DNA of 64,000 bases from Myxococcales bacterium (GTDB lineage Bacteria; Myxococcota_A; Polyangia; Haliangiales; Haliangiaceae), in assembly GCA_016794525.1 (NCBI GenBank), contig JAEUJY010000126.1, positions 55,514 to 119,513 of the forward strand, given 5' to 3'. Below, in pieces: positions 38,076-47,823 of the stretch; position 1 is the first letter of the stretch; each line of letters begins with the position of its first letter. A program made the position numbers and the translations under genes. A model generated the notes under the pieces. It was given only the letters and a program-made list of their open reading frames with translations. It did no database searches and was not told the origin of the DNA.

Positions 38076-38762
38076 TCAGAGCGAGCCGGCGGGCGGCGTG
38101 ACGGTGAGCTCGTCGATCGCGAGCATCGGGCGCGCGACCACGGCCACCACCAGGCCGGCGAGATCGTCGGCCTGCATCATCTTGGTGCGATCGAACCCGG
38201 GCCGCTCGTCCCAGATCGGCGTGTCGGTGGCGCCGGGGAGGACGGTCGTGACCCGGATGTCGTAGGGGCGCGCCTCCTCGGCCAGCACCCGCATCAGCCC
38301 GCGCTGCCCGGCCTTGGCCGCGGTGTAGCCGCCGCACTCGGGGAACGCGCGATCGGCGGCGATCGACGCGATCGCGACGATGTGGCCGCGGCGCTCGGGC
38401 TGCATCCGCTTGAGCGCCTCGCGCGCGCACAGGAACGTGCCGACGACGTGGGTGTCGAGCATCGCGCGCAGGTCGGCGACCGACGCGGTGTGGACGGGCG
38501 CGAACGTCCCGGTGCCGGCCGCGCACACCACGACCGCCGGCGGCGGCAGCTCGGCGAACCGCGCCTTGACCGCGGCCTCGTCGGTGACGTCGAGCCGCGC
38601 GGCGACCACCTGGCCCGCCTCGGGCCGCACCAGCGGGCCGGCCGGCGCGCGGCGCCCGCACGCGACCACCGCGGCGCCCTCCTTGGCCAGCGCCCGCGCG
38701 ATCGCCGCGCCGATGCCGCTGGTGCCGCCGGTGACCAGCGCGAGCCTGCCGAGCAACCTCAT
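38076..38762 (-). CDS. Short-chain dehydrogenase/reductase (SDR)
   Basis: A 228-residue classical SDR, an NAD(P)-dependent oxidoreductase of unknown substrate. VTGGTSGIGAAIA (residues 10-22) is the cofactor loop, CAAGTG corresponds to NNAG, Ser near 135 and Y-x3-K in GGYTAAKAG form the catalytic site, and LPGATDTP follows. R at GRR after the second strand favours NADP. The start overlaps the peptidase stop by four bases (ATGA). Confidence 0.9.
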   Translation of the reverse strand: MRLLGRLALVTGGTSGIGAAIARALAKEGAAVVACGRRAPAGPLVRPEAGQVVAARLDVTDEAAVKARFAELPPPAVVVCAAGTGTFAPVHTASVADLRAMLDTHVVGTFLCAREALKRMQPERRGHIVAIASIAADRAFPECGGYTAAKAGQRGLMRVLAEEARPYDIRVTTVLPGATDTPIWDERPGFDRTKMMQADDLAGLVVAVVARPMLAIDELTVTPPAGSL

Positions 38763-40282
38763 GGACGCACGCTACCACCCGCCCGGGGCCGCGGCGATGG
38801 CTGCCAGCGCAGCCGCGACGGACGGCCGCGGCGCCCCGGCACCACCGACGTGGCGATCCCGGCGTCGGCGAGCAGCGCGCGCAGGGTCGCCTGCGGGTCG
38901 GCGCCCAGCCCGCGGTCGAGGATCGCCCGCACCGCGGCGACGATCGCCGGATCGGCGCCGGCGCCATCGCACAGCGCCAGGAAGTCGGCGGTGGCGTAGG
39001 CGCCGCTCGGCCGGGCCCGGGCGTCGGCGAACAGCCGCGCGTAGACCGGCCACAGCCCGCCGCGCGCCGCCAGCGCGCGATCGAGCGCGACGTGCACGAC
39101 CTCGCCGCAGTCGTAGTAGCTGGGATCGGCGGCGCGATCGTAGAGCGGGCCGCGCAGCGAGCGCGCGCAGCGGTTGGCGGCGGCCACCACGCGGCGGCCC
39201 CAGCGGGTCGCGTCGAGCAGCCCGGCGTCGACCAGCGCGGTGCCGGCGACGAACGACGACGCGCCCTCGGACAGCCACTCGTCGCGCACGTCGGCGCGCG
39301 CCGCGACCTGGCTGTTCCACAGGTGGAAGAGCTCGTGGACCACCAGCTCGCGCCACAGCCGCGCCCGCGCCGTCGAGCGGCCGCGCCAGCCGGCGCCGCC
39401 GGCCTCGAGCTGCACCTGCCCGGTCACGGTGCGGCCGCGCACCGCGTAGCCGGGCCGCCCGCCGCCGCTCGGCCGCAGCGACACCAGCACCGTCGGCACG
39501 AACCCCAGCGGCAGGCCGGTGCGCGCGGTCAGGTCGGCCACCGTCGCCGGCACCAGCGTCGCGGTCAGCGCCGCCAGCCACGGCGGCAGGCCGCCGTCGA
39601 CGATCGTCGCGACCTCGCCGCGCGCGTCGACCCGCCCGCGGCCGACGTAGACGTACGCGCCGCGACGGTCGCCGTCGGGCTCGTCCCACGCCAGCTGCTC
39701 GCCGGCGTCGCCGGGCCCGCGCGCCACCCGCAGCCCGGCCGCGCGCACCGTCCAGCGCCGCGGCCCGGCCACCGGCCCGCAGCGATCCTGCACGCACACC
39801 GCGGCGTCGCCGCCGATCGCGCCGGTGAACACCAGCCGGCTGCCGTCGCTCCAGCGCACGACGTTCGGCGGCAAGCGGGTCGGGCTGGCGTCGTCGGACG
39901 GCATCACCGCGGTGAACGCCTGCCGCGGCTGACCGTCGACGGCCACCAGCAGATCGGCGTCGCCGTCGCGCCGCCACGCCAGCTCGGCCGAGGTGCGCCA
40001 CGCGGCGCCGCGCGGCGCGGCGAGCGCGCGATCGAAGCGCAGCGCGGCCGCGGGCCGCCCGACGGTCCAGGTGATCGCCCAGGCGTCGGCGACCGCGAGG
40101 TACTCGACGGTGATCGCGGTCGGCGGCGGCGCGGGTGGGCGCGGCGGCGCCGGCGGCTCGGGCGCGGCGATCGGCGGGGGCGCGGCGGCGTCGCCGGGCG
40201 CGGCGGCGGTCGGGGCCGTGGCCGGGCGGGACACCGACGCGGTGCACGCGGTCAGCGCCAGCGCGGCCAGCGGGAGCTTCAC
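38759..40282 (-). CDS. Gluzincin-type metallopeptidase-like lipoprotein
   Basis: A 507-residue exported protein: GTG start, signal with lipobox TAC (Cys about 12) and a long Pro/Ala linker (residues 20-60). A beta-rich middle (60-270) precedes a zinc-peptidase motif HELFHLWN with a downstream Glu in WLSEGASSFVAG, as in M1/M61 gluzincins (HExxH-x18-E). A helical C-terminal part (YARLFADARARPSG) follows. The layout fits M61/M1-type aminopeptidases, though the N-terminal part is not recognised. GTGA overlap with trmFO and ATGA overlap with the SDR gene place it in one operon. Confidence 0.72.
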   Translation of the reverse strand: MKLPLAALALTACTASVSRPATAPTAAAPGDAAAPPPIAAPEPPAPPRPPAPPPTAITVEYLAVADAWAITWTVGRPAAALRFDRALAAPRGAAWRTSAELAWRRDGDADLLVAVDGQPRQAFTAVMPSDDASPTRLPPNVVRWSDGSRLVFTGAIGGDAAVCVQDRCGPVAGPRRWTVRAAGLRVARGPGDAGEQLAWDEPDGDRRGAYVYVGRGRVDARGEVATIVDGGLPPWLAALTATLVPATVADLTARTGLPLGFVPTVLVSLRPSGGGRPGYAVRGRTVTGQVQLEAGGAGWRGRSTARARLWRELVVHELFHLWNSQVAARADVRDEWLSEGASSFVAGTALVDAGLLDATRWGRRVVAAANRCARSLRGPLYDRAADPSYYDCGEVVHVALDRALAARGGLWPVYARLFADARARPSGAYATADFLALCDGAGADPAIVAAVRAILDRGLGADPQATLRALLADAGIATSVVPGRRGRPSRLRWQPSPRPRAGGSVRP

Positions 40283-41658
40283 GCCGCCGCCACGAACGCC
40301 CGCCGCGTCGCGGCCCACGCGTCGAAGTCGGCGATGGCGCGCGCCAGCTGGGCCCGCCGCTTCTGATCCTTGGCCTTGAGCCCGGCCGGCGCCGGCGGCA
40401 GCAGCCCGAAGTTGACGTTGGTCGGCGCGTAGCGCTCCTTGGGGCCGCGCGGCGTGCGCACGTGCTGGTAGAGCGCGCCCATCATCGTGGTCGGCGGCGG
40501 CGGCGACGGCGGTCGGCCGGCCCGCTCGTCGGCGAACAGGTGCGCGCACAGGAGGCCCATCGCGCACGACTCGATGTAGCCCTCGACGCCGGTGAGCAGG
40601 CCGGCCAGCCGCACCCGCGGATCGCCGAGGATCTCGAAGCGCGCGCCGAGCAGCCGCGGCGCGTCGACGTAGGTGTTGCGGTGGATCGAGCCGAAGCGCA
40701 GCCACTCGGCCTTCGCCAGCGCCGGCACCATCGCGAAGATCCGCTGCTGCTCGGGGTAGGCCAGCCGGGTCTGGAACCCGACCAGGTTGTACGCGGTGAG
40801 GTAGCGGTTCTCGGGGCGCAGCTGCACCACCGCGTAGGGCCAGCGGCCGGTCCGCGGATCGGTCAGCCCGACCGGCCGCATCGGCCCGAACCGCAGCGTG
40901 TCCTCGCCGCGCTTGGCCATCACCTCGATCGGCAGGCAGCTCTCGAAGTAGCGCGGCTCCTCGAACTCGTGCGGCGTGACCTGCCGGCCGGCGTTCACCG
41001 CGGCCACGAACGCCTGGTAGGTCGGCTTGTCGATCGGGCAGTTGATGTAGTCGCCGACCGAGGCCTCGCCGGTGTCGCCGCCCTCGGGCACCGACTCCTT
41101 GTTCCACCGCGACGCGTGGAACGCGTGGTCGTGATCGATCGAGTCGGCGGCGACGATCGGCGCGATCGCGTCGTAGAAGTACATGCGATCGCCGCCGAGC
41201 TCGCGGCGGATCAGCGCGCCGATCGGCCCGGCGGTCAGCGGCCCGGTGGCGACGATCACCGGCCCCTCGGGCCAGTCGTCGACGGCGCGGCGCTCGATGC
41301 GGATCCGCGGGTGCATCGCCAGCGCCACGGTGATCGCCCGGCCGAAGCCGAACCGATCGACCGCCAGCGCTGCGCCGGCCGGCACCCGGTGCGCCGCCGC
41401 GCAGGTCATCAGCAGCGAGCCGGCCGCCCGCAGCTCGCGCTTGAGCAGCCCGGCCGGGGTGTCGGCGTCGTCGGAGCGCAGCGAGTTGCTGCACACCAGC
41501 TCGCCGAGCAGCGGCGTCTGGTGCGCCGGCGACATCGCCGCCGGCTTGCCGTCGCACAGCGCGACCCGGAAGCCGAGCTCGGCCAGCTGCCACGCCGCCT
41601 CGCACCCGGCCATGCCGCCGCCCACCACCGTCACGTCGGGATCGCGCCAGCTGGGCAT
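40279..41658 (-). CDS. trmFO: FAD-dependent methylenetetrahydrofolate-tRNA (U54) methyltransferase
   Basis: A 459-residue flavoprotein that makes m5U54 in tRNA with methylene-THF as carbon donor. VVGGGMAGCEAAW (residues 11-23) is the FAD-binding loop. LGELVCSNSLRSDD, FYDAIAPIVAADSID, SRWNKE, GDYINCPID, EEPRYFESCLPIEVMAKRG and TGVEGYIES are family hallmarks, including the catalytic Cys regions. Normal length. First gene of a four-gene operon; divergent from topA, with a small AT palindrome between. Confidence 0.97.
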   Translation of the reverse strand: MPSWRDPDVTVVGGGMAGCEAAWQLAELGFRVALCDGKPAAMSPAHQTPLLGELVCSNSLRSDDADTPAGLLKRELRAAGSLLMTCAAAHRVPAGAALAVDRFGFGRAITVALAMHPRIRIERRAVDDWPEGPVIVATGPLTAGPIGALIRRELGGDRMYFYDAIAPIVAADSIDHDHAFHASRWNKESVPEGGDTGEASVGDYINCPIDKPTYQAFVAAVNAGRQVTPHEFEEPRYFESCLPIEVMAKRGEDTLRFGPMRPVGLTDPRTGRWPYAVVQLRPENRYLTAYNLVGFQTRLAYPEQQRIFAMVPALAKAEWLRFGSIHRNTYVDAPRLLGARFEILGDPRVRLAGLLTGVEGYIESCAMGLLCAHLFADERAGRPPSPPPPTTMMGALYQHVRTPRGPKERYAPTNVNFGLLPPAPAGLKAKDQKRRAQLARAIADFDAWAATRRAFVAAA

Positions 41659-41697
41659 GCGGCGACGTTGCCGCCGGCCATCGCGCCCGTCAAGTCG

Positions 41698-41711
41698 ACC
41701 TATATATAGGT
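41698..41711. promoter_or_regulatory. AT-rich palindrome in the trmFO/topA divergent promoter region
   Basis: ACCTATA/TATAGGT is a perfect 14-bp dyad, one of the few AT-rich spots in the window, 39 bases before the trmFO start and about 140 before topA. It could hold a -10 element for trmFO or an operator. A second dyad, GTGAG-5-CTCAC, is at 41742-41756. The remaining 192-base spacer shows no other structure. Confidence 0.4.
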
Positions 41712-41850
41712 GCAATCGCACTTCGCCGATCCGCCGACAACGTGAGTGATTCTCACCAGTCGCGCCCGATCGACGGGTCGCGGCCGGGCGGCGGGGCGGC
41801 CCACGGGGGTTGAACCGGCCGCCAACGTCGCGTAAAGAACGCCGACCGCC

Positions 41851-44826
41851 GTGGGTATCCCGCTCATCATCGTCGAGTCGCCGGCCAAGGCGAAGACCAT
41901 CAGCCGCTTCCTCGGTGGCAGCGCGATCGTCGAGTCGTCGATCGGGCACATCCGCGATCTGCCGTCGGGCGCCGACGAGATCCCCGACGCGTACCGCGGC
42001 AAGCCGTGGGCCCGCACCGGCGTCGACGTCGAGAACGGCTTCGTGCCGCTGTACGTCGTGCCGGCCGAAAAGAAGGCCCAGGTCAAGAAGCTGAAGGACC
42101 TGCTGGCCAAGGCCTCCGAGCTGTACCTGGCGACCGATGAAGATCGCGAGGGAGAGGCCATCGCCTGGCACCTGCACGAGGTGCTCAAGCCCAAGGTGCC
42201 GGTCCGGCGGATGGTGTTCCACGAGATCACCGAGAAGGCGATCAAGCACGCGATCGCCACGCCGCGCACGATCGACGCCAAGCTGGTCGACGCCCAGGAG
42301 GCGCGCCGCATCCTCGACCGGCTCTACGGCTACGAGGTGTCGCCGGTGCTGTGGCGCAAGATCGCGCCGCGGCTCTCGGCCGGCCGCGTGCAGTCGGTCG
42401 CGACCCGGCTGATCGTCGAGCGCGAGCGGCTGCGGCTGGCGTTCCACAGCGGCAGCTACTACGGCCTGACCGCGACGCTGGTGCCGACCGGCACCGAGAC
42501 CGCGATCACCGCCGAGCTGGTCGAGGCGTTCGGCAAGAGGGTCGCGACCTCGCGCGACTTCGACGCCGGCACCGGCGCGCTCACCGACGCCGCGCAGAAG
42601 GCCGGCACGCTGCAGATCGGCAAGGACCTCGCCGACGGCCTGGCCGCGGCGCTGCCCGGCGCGCGCTTCACCGTCGCCGACGTCCAGAAGAAGCCGTTCA
42701 CCCAGAAGCCGTACGCCCCGTTCATCACGTCGTCGCTGCAGCAGGAGTCGGCGCGCAAGCTCCGCTTCACCGCGCAGCGCACGATGCGCACCGCGCAGCG
42801 GCTCTACGAGAGCGGCTTCATCACGTACATGCGTACCGACTCGACGACGCTGTCGGCCGAGGCGCTCGCCGCCGCGCGCAGCCAGGTCGAGGAGCTGTTC
42901 GGCGCCGAGTACCTGCCGGCGCAGCCGCGGGTCTACACCAAGCAGGTCAAGGGCGCGCAGGAGGCCCACGAGGCCATCCGCCCCGCCGGCGAGGTGTTCC
43001 GCACCCCCGAGTCGCTCAAGGGCCAGCTCGAGGACGATCAGTGGAAGCTGTACGACCTCATCTGGAAGCGCACCGTCGCGTCGCAGATGAAGGACGCCAC
43101 CGGCGAGCGCACCGCGGTGCGGGTCGGCGCGACCTTGCCGGCGATCGCCGGCGCGCCGGCCGGGCCGGCCACCGCGACGTTCACGACCTCGGGCAAGGTG
43201 CTCACGTTCCCCGGCTTCCTGCGGGCCTACGTCGAGGGCTCGGACGATCCCGACGCCGAGCTCGAGGATCAGGAGAAGGTGCTGCCGCCGCTGGCCGACG
43301 GCGATCCGCTGACCGCGCGGTCGGCCGAGGCCAAGGAGCACACCACCCAGCCGCCGTTCCGGTTCACCGAGGCCAGCCTGGTCAAGGAGCTCGAGGACCG
43401 CGGCATCGGCCGGCCGTCGACGTACGCGTCGATCATCCAGACCATCCAGGACCGCGGCTACGTGTTCAAGAAGGGCGGCGCGCTGGTGCCGACGCTGACC
43501 GCGTTCGCGGTGACCAACCTGCTCGAGACCCACTTCGGCGAGCTGGTCGACTACGCCTTCACCGCCAAGATGGAGGACGACCTCGACTACATCTCGGCCG
43601 GCGAGAAGCAGAGCAAGCCGTGGCTGTCGCAGTTCTACTTCGGCGACGCCGGCCCGCGGCCGATCGTCAAGCACGAGGCCAAGCCCGAGGGTGAGCGCAC
43701 CGGCCACGCCGCGCCGGCGCCGCTGGCGCAGGTCGGCCTGCACGCCAAGATCGGCGACGGCGTCGCCGACATCGATCCCCGCGGCATCTGCGCGATCCCG
43801 ATCGGCTACGCGCCCGACGGCGAGCCGGTGGTGGCGCGGGTCGGCCGCTACGGCCCGTACGTGCAGATCGGCGACAGCGATCGCCGCGCCAACCTGCCGC
43901 TCGAGATGCCGCTCGACGAGCTGACCGTCGCCAAGGCGCTCGACCTGCTGACGCAGTCGGCCGGCTCGAACCGCTCGGTCGGCACCGATCCCAAGACCGG
44001 CCTGCCGATCTACGTGAAGGTCGGCCGGTTCGGGCCGTACATCCAGGTCGGCGAGCAGGCGCTCGACGCCAAGGGCAAGCGCAAGAAGGACGCGCCGCCG
44101 CCGCGCATGGCCAGCCTGTGGCCGGGCATGCGCCCCGAGACGCTGACGCTCGACGAGGCGCTGCTGCTGCTCACCTACCCGAAGGTGCTGGGCAAGCACC
44201 CCGAGACCGGCGCCGAGGTGATCGCGTCGGACGGCCAGTACGGACCGTACGTCTACATGATGACCGCCGACGGCAAGCGCGACTCGCGCAGCCTGACCGG
44301 GCACGATCAGCTGCGCGCGATCACGCTCGACGAGGCGCTGGCGCTCCTGGCCCAGCCCCGGGTGTTCGGCCGCCGCGGCCAGGCCGCCCAGGGCACCGCG
44401 CTCGGGCCCAGCCCCATCACCAGCAAGCAGGTGATGGTCAAGAAGGGCCAGTTCGGCGTCTACGTCACCGACGGCGAGGTCAACGCGACCGTGCCGAGCG
44501 GCAAGGACCCGACGGCGCTCACCCTCGAGGAGGCGCTCGAGCTGATCGCGCTGCGCGAGGAGAAGCTGCGCGAGCAGGGCCGCGACCCGCGCGCCGAGGC
44601 CCAGGCCAAGAGCGGCGGCAAGCGCCCCAAGGCCAAGGCCAAGGCCGCGCCCGCCGCCGCGGACGACGACGACGAGGCGACGCCGCCGGCGAAGGCGCCG
44701 GCCGCCAAGAAGGGCAAGGCCAAGGCCGAGCCCAAGCCCAAGGCCGAGCCCAAGGCCAAGGCCGACGCGAAGAAGCCGGCGGCGAAGAAGCCGGCCGGCA
44801 AGCCGCCGGCCAAGAAGCGCGCGTGA
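41851..44826 (+). CDS. topA: DNA topoisomerase I (type IA)
   Basis: A 991-residue type IA enzyme that relaxes negative supercoils. The TOPRIM domain has IIVESPAKAKTI and TDEDREGEAIAW; the active-site Tyr is in FITYMRTDST. The core ends at about residue 600. Instead of zinc ribbons there are several topo C-terminal repeats of the GPYVQIGD/FGPYIQVGE/GPYVYMM/FGVYVTDGE type. The last 80 residues are a Lys/Ala/Pro-rich tail (KPAAKKPAGKPPAKK) like histone H1, seen in some high-GC bacteria. GTG start at 41851. Convergent with dprA, 22 bases apart. Confidence 0.97.
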   Translation: MGIPLIIVESPAKAKTISRFLGGSAIVESSIGHIRDLPSGADEIPDAYRGKPWARTGVDVENGFVPLYVVPAEKKAQVKKLKDLLAKASELYLATDEDREGEAIAWHLHEVLKPKVPVRRMVFHEITEKAIKHAIATPRTIDAKLVDAQEARRILDRLYGYEVSPVLWRKIAPRLSAGRVQSVATRLIVERERLRLAFHSGSYYGLTATLVPTGTETAITAELVEAFGKRVATSRDFDAGTGALTDAAQKAGTLQIGKDLADGLAAALPGARFTVADVQKKPFTQKPYAPFITSSLQQESARKLRFTAQRTMRTAQRLYESGFITYMRTDSTTLSAEALAAARSQVEELFGAEYLPAQPRVYTKQVKGAQEAHEAIRPAGEVFRTPESLKGQLEDDQWKLYDLIWKRTVASQMKDATGERTAVRVGATLPAIAGAPAGPATATFTTSGKVLTFPGFLRAYVEGSDDPDAELEDQEKVLPPLADGDPLTARSAEAKEHTTQPPFRFTEASLVKELEDRGIGRPSTYASIIQTIQDRGYVFKKGGALVPTLTAFAVTNLLETHFGELVDYAFTAKMEDDLDYISAGEKQSKPWLSQFYFGDAGPRPIVKHEAKPEGERTGHAAPAPLAQVGLHAKIGDGVADIDPRGICAIPIGYAPDGEPVVARVGRYGPYVQIGDSDRRANLPLEMPLDELTVAKALDLLTQSAGSNRSVGTDPKTGLPIYVKVGRFGPYIQVGEQALDAKGKRKKDAPPPRMASLWPGMRPETLTLDEALLLLTYPKVLGKHPETGAEVIASDGQYGPYVYMMTADGKRDSRSLTGHDQLRAITLDEALALLAQPRVFGRRGQAAQGTALGPSPITSKQVMVKKGQFGVYVTDGEVNATVPSGKDPTALTLEEALELIALREEKLREQGRDPRAEAQAKSGGKRPKAKAKAAPAAADDDDEATPPAKAPAAKKGKAKAEPKPKAEPKAKADAKKPAAKKPAGKPPAKKRA

Positions 44827-44839
44827 TCGCCGCGCGCGT

Positions 44840-44858
44840 GATCGCCGATCAGGCGATC
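44840..44858. terminator. Small hairpin between topA and dprA
   Basis: GATCGCC/GGCGATC arms with a 5-base loop overlap the last codons of dprA and lie 13 bases after the topA stop. A possible terminator for both. Confidence 0.35.
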
Positions 44859-45679
44859 GCGGCGTAGCGATCGCCCGGCAGCGCCCGCGCCCAGCCGGCG
44901 TCGCACAGCTCGTCGAGGGCGGCCGCCACCGCCGCGGCGCGCCAGCCCAGCACGCCCGCCAGCGCCACGGCGTCGCCGTCGGGCGCGGCCGCCAGCGCCT
45001 CCCACAGCGCGCGCTCGTCGTCGTCGAGGTCGCGCCGCGTCGGTCGCACCGCCTCGCCGGCCAGCACCCGCTCGAGATCGGCGCCGCTGGCCACCGCGCT
45101 GGCGCCGGCGCGGATCAGCGCGTCCGCCCCGGCGGTGCCGGCCACCGCGGCGACGCCGACGCCCAGCCGCCGCGCCGCCGCGGCCGTCGACAGCGATCCC
45201 GAGCCGCGCTCGGCGGCCACCACCACCACCGCCTCGGCCCACGCCGCGATCACCGCGTTGCGCGCGACGAAGTGGCCGCGGCGCGGCGGCTGGCCGCGGC
45301 GGAACATCGACACCAGCGCGCCGCCGGCCTCGACCACCTCGGTGTACAGGCCGCGGTTGCGCTCGGGGTAGACCACGTCGAGGCCGGTGCCCAGCACGAC
45401 GACGGTGGCGCCGCCCGCCGCCAGCGCGCCGCGGTGGGCGGCGCTGTCGACGCCGATCGCGCCACCCGACACGACGCACCAGCCGCGCGCCGCGGCGTGG
45501 GCCGCCAGCGCCGTCGCGGTGGCCAGCGCCGCCGCCGAGGCCGCCCGCGAGCCGACGATCGCCACCGCCGGCGCCGCCGGCAACGCGCCGCGGCCGTCGA
45601 GCCGCGGCGGCCGCGTCAGCCGGGTCAGCCCGGGTGGATAGTCGCTCGCCTCGGGCCCTCGCTGCCACGCCGCCACCAT
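44849..45679 (-). CDS. dprA: DNA-processing protein DprA/Smf
   Basis: A 276-residue protein that in other bacteria protects incoming single-stranded DNA and loads RecA. The Rossmann-like core shows VAIVGSRAAS, WCVVSGGAIGVDSAAHRGAL, VVVLGTGLDVVYPERNRGLY, GHFVARNAVIAAW and GSGSLSTAAAA. The C-terminal 60 residues (ERALWEALAAAPDG...LDELCDAGWARALPG) form a winged-helix (DML1-like). The N-terminal SAM domain is absent, making it shorter than typical. ATG at 45679. Confidence 0.93.
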   Translation of the reverse strand: MVAAWQRGPEASDYPPGLTRLTRPPRLDGRGALPAAPAVAIVGSRAASAAALATATALAAHAAARGWCVVSGGAIGVDSAAHRGALAAGGATVVVLGTGLDVVYPERNRGLYTEVVEAGGALVSMFRRGQPPRRGHFVARNAVIAAWAEAVVVVAAERGSGSLSTAAAARRLGVGVAAVAGTAGADALIRAGASAVASGADLERVLAGEAVRPTRRDLDDDERALWEALAAAPDGDAVALAGVLGWRAAAVAAALDELCDAGWARALPGDRYAAIA

Positions 45680-45717
45680 GCGCCCACGCTAGCAACCGCC
45701 GGCCCGCCGGCAAGCCG

Positions 45718-46908
45718 TTACTGCTTGCGCATCATGACGCGGTCGCCGATGCCCATGTCCTCGATCGCCAGCGTCACCAGGCCCACCGACAGCTTCTCGT
45801 CGACCTGGATCAGCGCGATCTCGCCGAGCGTGCGGGTGGGGTAGCGCTGGTTGTTCTGGCCGACGGTGCCGGCGGTGTCGACCACCGGATCGAACGCGTC
45901 GCCGCGGCGCACCACGACCAGCCGGTTGCCGACCTGGACGCCCGAGGCCTTGCCGAGATCGAGGAACACCACCTCGCCCTCGCCGATCATCTGGTCGCGG
46001 GTCAGCATCGCGACGATCGTGCCGGTGGCGTCGACCGCGTTCTTGACCGGCGGCACGCTCTTGAACTGCCGCAAGAGCGGGCCCACGCGCGCGCCGCGCT
46101 CGATCTCGCCGGTGGCCGAGACGATCCGGCCGCGGGCCTCCTTGTCCTTCTTCACCGCGATGATCTCGACGTCGCCCAGCACCCGCACGTAGCTGCCGAC
46201 CTTGCCGCCGCCGTTGGGGTTCGTGACGCCCTGGTCGGCGGCGTAGATCGTGTAGCGCTTGCCGACCTGCGGCACGTCGTCCTTGGGGTACGAGATGTAG
46301 ATCTCGTCGCCCAGGCTCAACAGCTCGCGCTCGTCGACGGCGCCGACGACGCGCCACGCCGAGTCGAGGTGCTTCTGGTCGATGAACGCCACCTGCCGCA
46401 CCGACAGCGCGACCTGGCGCTGCGGGGTCGCGACCTCGGGCGCGGTGCCGGCGTCGGGGTCGTCGGGATCGATCGAGACCGTGTCGATCGGCTGGACGTT
46501 CTGGATCCAGCCCTTGGGCAGGAGCCGCACCAGGTCGCCGGGGTAGATCCAGTGCGGGTTGGTGATCTGCGGGTTGTACGACCAGACCTTCGGCCACTGC
46601 CACGGGTCGTTGAAGTAGTACCAGCAGATCGCCCACAGCGTGTCGCCGCGCGTGACCACGTGCAGCTCGGGCGTCGGCCCGCTGTGCAGCTCGATGGTCT
46701 CGTCGGTGGCGGCCAGCGCCTCGTCGTAGTGGTAGTAGCCGGTCGGCCCGGCCTCGGCCTGGCCGGTCGACACCGTCGGCTTGCCGTCGGCGCCCATCGT
46801 GATGACCACCGGGGTCGGGGCCGGGGTCGGCGCCGGCTGCGCGCCGGCGGCCGGGGCCAGGGTGAGCGCGGCGAGCGGCGCCCAGCGCGCGAGGCGGACG
46901 ATGGTCAT
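45718..46908 (-). CDS. Secreted LysM-domain protein
   Basis: A 396-residue exported protein (signal ending GAQPAP, then Pro/Thr linker). A LysM domain at about 80-128 (HVVTRGDTLWAICWYYFNDP, VWSYNPQITNPHWIYPGDLV) binds peptidoglycan. The rest (130-396) is a beta-rich region with repeats such as GRIVSATGEIERGARV and GIGDRVM, often seen after LysM in myxobacterial proteins of unknown function. The start overlaps the YbgF-like gene by four bases (ATGA), so the two envelope proteins are co-expressed. It precedes dprA. Confidence 0.88.
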   Translation of the reverse strand: MTIVRLARWAPLAALTLAPAAGAQPAPTPAPTPVVITMGADGKPTVSTGQAEAGPTGYYHYDEALAATDETIELHSGPTPELHVVTRGDTLWAICWYYFNDPWQWPKVWSYNPQITNPHWIYPGDLVRLLPKGWIQNVQPIDTVSIDPDDPDAGTAPEVATPQRQVALSVRQVAFIDQKHLDSAWRVVGAVDERELLSLGDEIYISYPKDDVPQVGKRYTIYAADQGVTNPNGGGKVGSYVRVLGDVEIIAVKKDKEARGRIVSATGEIERGARVGPLLRQFKSVPPVKNAVDATGTIVAMLTRDQMIGEGEVVFLDLGKASGVQVGNRLVVVRRGDAFDPVVDTAGTVGQNNQRYPTRTLGEIALIQVDEKLSVGLVTLAIEDMGIGDRVMMRKQ

Positions 46909-47753
46909 GGCAGCTGCTCCAGGCGAGTGGCGGCGATCGCCGCCGGCGCGGTCTTCGGGAACTGGCGGACCACCTGCTCGAGCGCGGCCCGGGCCTTGGC
47001 GGTCTCGCCGAGGGCGGCGTAGGCCAGGCCGATCTTCACCAGCGCGTCGGGCACCTTGTTGCCCAGCGGGTAGGCGGCGACGGTCGCGCGGAACTCGCTG
47101 ACCGCGCGCGCGTAGTCCTTCTGGTCGTAGTAGGCCTCGCCGATCCAGTACTGCGCGTTGTCGGCGTAGTCGTGGGTCGGGTACTGGCCGATCAGCGCGC
47201 GGAACGCCTCGATCGCGGCCGCGTGATCGCGGGCCTTCAGCGCCGCCTGGCCCTTGCGGTACAGCGCCAGCGCCGCGTCGTCGGCGGCGGGCCGGGGCGG
47301 CGCCGGGTCGCGCAGCGCGGTCGAGGTCGGCAGATCGCGCAGCCCCGGCTCGGGGCGGGCCCGCGGCCGCGGCGGGCGATCGTCGTCGTGATCGCGGCGG
47401 GTGAGCTCGCTGGGATCGAGTTGGATCGACGGCGCGTCGGGGTCGCCGAGGTAGACGCTGTCGCCGCTGTCGTCGCCGACCAGCGCGCCGTTCTCGTCGA
47501 CGTCGGGCGGCGCCAGCACCTCGACCGGCAGGCTGGGCGGCGGCGCCAGCGCGATCGCGTCGCCGGGGCCGCGGTGATCGGCGGCGACGACCAGCTGGTT
47601 CTCGAGGTCGCGGGTCTTGCGGCGCTCGGCGCGCAGCTCGGCGCGCAACGCCGAGACGTCCTTGGCCAGCCGCTGGTTGTCGGCGCGCAGCTGGGTCAGC
47701 GAACCGCCGCAGCCTGCGGTCACGAGCAACGCCACGACGACGGGAGTGCGCAC
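46905..47753 (-). CDS. YbgF/CpoB-like lipoprotein with coiled coil and TPR
   Basis: A 282-residue lipoprotein (lipobox TAGC, Cys15). Residues 20-60 (LTQLRADNQRLAKDVSALRAE onward) form a coiled coil, a disordered acidic and Pro/Arg-rich linker follows, and three TPRs occupy about 165-280: ALYRKGQAALKARDHAAAIEAF, AQYWIGEAYYDQKDYARAV and DALVKIGLAYAALGETAKA. This is the layout of YbgF/CpoB of the Tol-Pal system, which coordinates peptidoglycan synthesis with outer-membrane constriction. No tol gene is nearby, so the role is inferred. ATGA overlap with the LysM gene. Confidence 0.85.
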   Translation of the reverse strand: MRTPVVVALLVTAGCGGSLTQLRADNQRLAKDVSALRAELRAERRKTRDLENQLVVAADHRGPGDAIALAPPPSLPVEVLAPPDVDENGALVGDDSGDSVYLGDPDAPSIQLDPSELTRRDHDDDRPPRPRARPEPGLRDLPTSTALRDPAPPRPAADDAALALYRKGQAALKARDHAAAIEAFRALIGQYPTHDYADNAQYWIGEAYYDQKDYARAVSEFRATVAAYPLGNKVPDALVKIGLAYAALGETAKARAALEQVVRQFPKTAPAAIAATRLEQLP

Positions 47754-47823
47754 GCCTACATGGTAGGAGTCGCGTCGGCGCGACGCAAAAAATAGATCGC
47801 GGCGCGCGCGGTTATCGAAGTGC

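Noticed and set aside
36561..38101. Long plus-strand frame opposite the sigma fusion
   Set aside because: Ser/Arg/Pro-rich antisense shadow of a high-GC gene; no start or ribosome site fits.
41698..41756. tRNA or riboswitch upstream of topA
   Set aside because: Only short dyads, no cloverleaf and no known aptamer consensus.
44840..44858. Attachment site or recombination core
   Set aside because: Short GATC-containing dyads are frequent here; no integrase or duplicated copy.
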